Assembly (NCBI GenBank): GCA_009746045.1
Contig: RPFO01000225.1
Location: 917,090 to 981,089 of the forward strand
Source: Mesostigma viride
Lineage: Eukaryota; Streptophyta; Mesostigmatophyceae; Mesostigmatales; Mesostigmataceae
Reading direction: 5' to 3'
Length of the DNA stretch: 64,000 nt
Every line of letters starts with the position of its first letter. Within the stretch, counting starts at the first letter, position 1. This document shows, in pieces, positions 62,599 to 64,000 of the stretch. Position numbers and translations under genes: made by a program. The notes under the pieces were generated by a model, which worked only from the letters and a program-made list of their open reading frames with translations, was not told where the DNA came from and made no database searches.

Positions 62599-64000
62599 TT
62601 GATTAAAACACGTGCTCCCGTTGGGGAGTCACGGAGCACCGAAGTGCTTTTAATCCATGTGTGTGCACAACAGGAGAAAGGGCAGAGACCCCCAGTCTCC
62701 TTCATGCCAAAGGCATGCCACAGCTGCATGCGGGCACGCTAGCTAAACGGACACGCTAACGATCCGGCAGTCTGTGGGTGCAATAAGACCCATGTGAGCA
62801 CATCATAACAAGGAGCGTGGGCAAGTAATCTGATCGAAGCCAGGACGTAGCATGGCTGTACAAGGACTAAGCTAGGGCTATGGCTGGTTGTGTACCGTGC
62901 GTTAGCGGTGCACGTGACTAGGTAAGGCGGCACAACTAGGCAAGCATTCTAAGCATAGCTGCCATGGCGGCAGTGACTACCAATGAAGTCAAGCTAGCCC
63001 TGGCTACTAGCTATTCTAGCCCGCTGGGGGCGTCCACATCTTGTGGTTGATCATCAGGTCCCCGCCCCTCCAGTACACCTTGGGCTTCTGGGGGTCCTGC
63101 TTGTGGCGGAGGTATTCAGGCCACAGGTCACGTCGCTGCTGCTGCTGAGCGGGGGTCAGGTCGTCATCCAGCGTCCAGGTGAGGTCGTGCAACCGCTTGC
63201 GACGAGAGAGGAACCGCTGCTTGTCCTCACGGGAAGGGAAGGTGAGCAGGACTGGTGGGGGAGCCGCCTTGTCCCGTGAGTGGGGAAGGCGGTGGCACCC
63301 ACGCATGCAGTTCTACCTCACCTACTGGCCCATGAGGGTAAGGAGCTGGTCCTTATAAATGCTCGTCGGCAAGGGAGGTTGACGTCTCACCTGGCTTCTG
63401 GGGGAAGCGACGCAGCACCACCCGGCCGCAGTCGCGGCGGGCGCGGTCGGTGGCCTCCCGTAATGTTGAGCCTGGCGGAGGTCTTCCAGCTCCTGGAGCT
63501 TCGTAGCGATGGCGTCGGTGGTGGAGGCGGTCGCTGTCCGCAGCAGGTCCGCATAGGAGAGGGGCGGGAGGTCACCAGCATCCAGCCGGGGTGGCTGGGA
63601 TGCAATGGTGGCCGTCTGCTCCGCTATCTTTGGGACCTGTGAGGCAAGGGCCTCGGTGTGGGCGATGATGGCTTCAAGCTTCTTCATGAGCACGCCGCAC
63701 TTGCCCTCCACCTGGTTGAGGCGAGAGACAAGTGCAGCGTGCGTCTCAGATGCCTGTGCCGCGGTGTGCAGCGCCGTAAACTGGGGTTGGAGCTTGTGGA
63801 CGACCTTGGTTTCCACATTGGAGACCCGGGCCTCCACCGTGTTGAGTGTCGTGTTCTGCGAGGTCAGCTTCTCGGCCAACGGCCAGGTCACGTGCTCCTC
63901 CAGCATATGCTGCATGCTCGGATGTCACCCTTGCAGAGGATCGAGGAAGCCGATGTGGCTGTCGGCTGCGCAGGCTGGGCTGGGGCGCGGATGTTGGCGG
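62599..64000 (-). mobile_element. ORF1-only LINE-type element, family 3, most complete copy
   Basis: Minus strand, running off the right edge of the window: a coiled-coil N-terminal part, an ORF1-like C-terminal domain ending at 63016, a ~380-bp 3' UTR, the hairpin CTCCCCAACGGGAG (62615-62628, given as read on the minus strand) and a degraded tail. No endonuclease or reverse transcriptase lies between the ORF1 domain and the tail. The 3' UTR matches the copy at 53530-53815. Confidence 0.75.
63016..63915 (-). CDS. L1 ORF1-like protein (coiled coil plus RNA-binding C-terminal domain)
   Basis: From an ATG at 63915 (the frame may start outside the window) a long heptad-rich stretch reads LEEHVTWPLAEKLTSQNTTL, VEARVSNVETKV and LVSRLNQVEGKCGVLMKKLE. 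After a Pro/Ala linker and two in-frame stops near 63320 the same frame continues with PPVLLTFPSREDKQRFLSRR, LDDDLTPAQQQQRRDLWPEY and KPKVYWRGGDLMI. Coiled coil followed by a domain of this pattern (a beta strand, a Lys/Arg helix, DLxxxxQxxRxxLxP, then a basic strand) is the plan of L1 ORF1p, which trimerises and binds RNA. The stops mean this copy is not functional, though they are few. Confidence 0.7.

Overview
This is nuclear DNA of a photosynthetic eukaryote, most likely a green alga. The evidence is a GatC with a chloroplast-type leader, a spliced nine-exon MYST histone acetyltransferase close to plant HAM1 and yeast Esa1, a degenerate interstitial TTTAGGG tract, GT-AG introns, and an extreme load of satellites and transposons. 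No bacterial gene organisation is present. Only three genes are convincingly host genes: the MYST acetyltransferase (40.4-47.0 kb, minus), an unrecognised multi-exon gene (55.2-58.9 kb, minus) and GATC (61.06-61.55 kb, plus).

Layout. 0-3 kb: a ~170-bp satellite, telomere-like repeats and a LINE-type copy. 3.7-9.3 kb: a ~70-bp minisatellite, then a G-rich CATGCATG array. 11.6-15.7 kb: an unusual spliced gene with three DDE-transposase-like motif blocks; its two introns and upstream flank share a palindromic GC motif. 17.05-22.78 kb: a LINE with endonuclease and reverse transcriptase, interrupted by a 2,074-bp TTAA-flanked transposon. 22,778-32,012: a 9.2-kb element with 29-bp perfect terminal inverted repeats, filled with satellites and two gene-like regions. 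32,139-39,950: a second TTAA-flanked element, 7.8 kb, that collected several later insertions. 40.4-47.0 kb: the MYST gene. 47.7-50.0 kb: a Replitron-like HUH (Rep) element. 50.4-53.4 kb: satellites nested in satellites. 53.5-64 kb: host genes mixed with LINE-type 3' ends.

The most interesting system is a set of LINE-type families that end in a small hairpin (stem CTCC/GGAG, loop mostly C[C/A]AC) followed by TTAA- or TTTAA-type repeats. One family carries endonuclease and reverse transcriptase. Two others carry only an L1 ORF1-like protein directly followed by the 3' UTR, like mammalian HAL1. Three insertions of only 44, 52 and 66 bp consist of almost nothing but hairpin plus tail, each flanked by a target-site duplication. 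This suggests that the hairpin and tail alone are enough to be mobilised by a partner reverse transcriptase. A second theme is tandem duplication across exon/intron borders, which multiplies 5' splice sites both in the MYST gene and in the DDE-like gene.

Gene models were made by eye from splice signals and family alignments held in memory. Exon borders of the MYST gene are phase-consistent throughout; those of the other spliced genes are partial.
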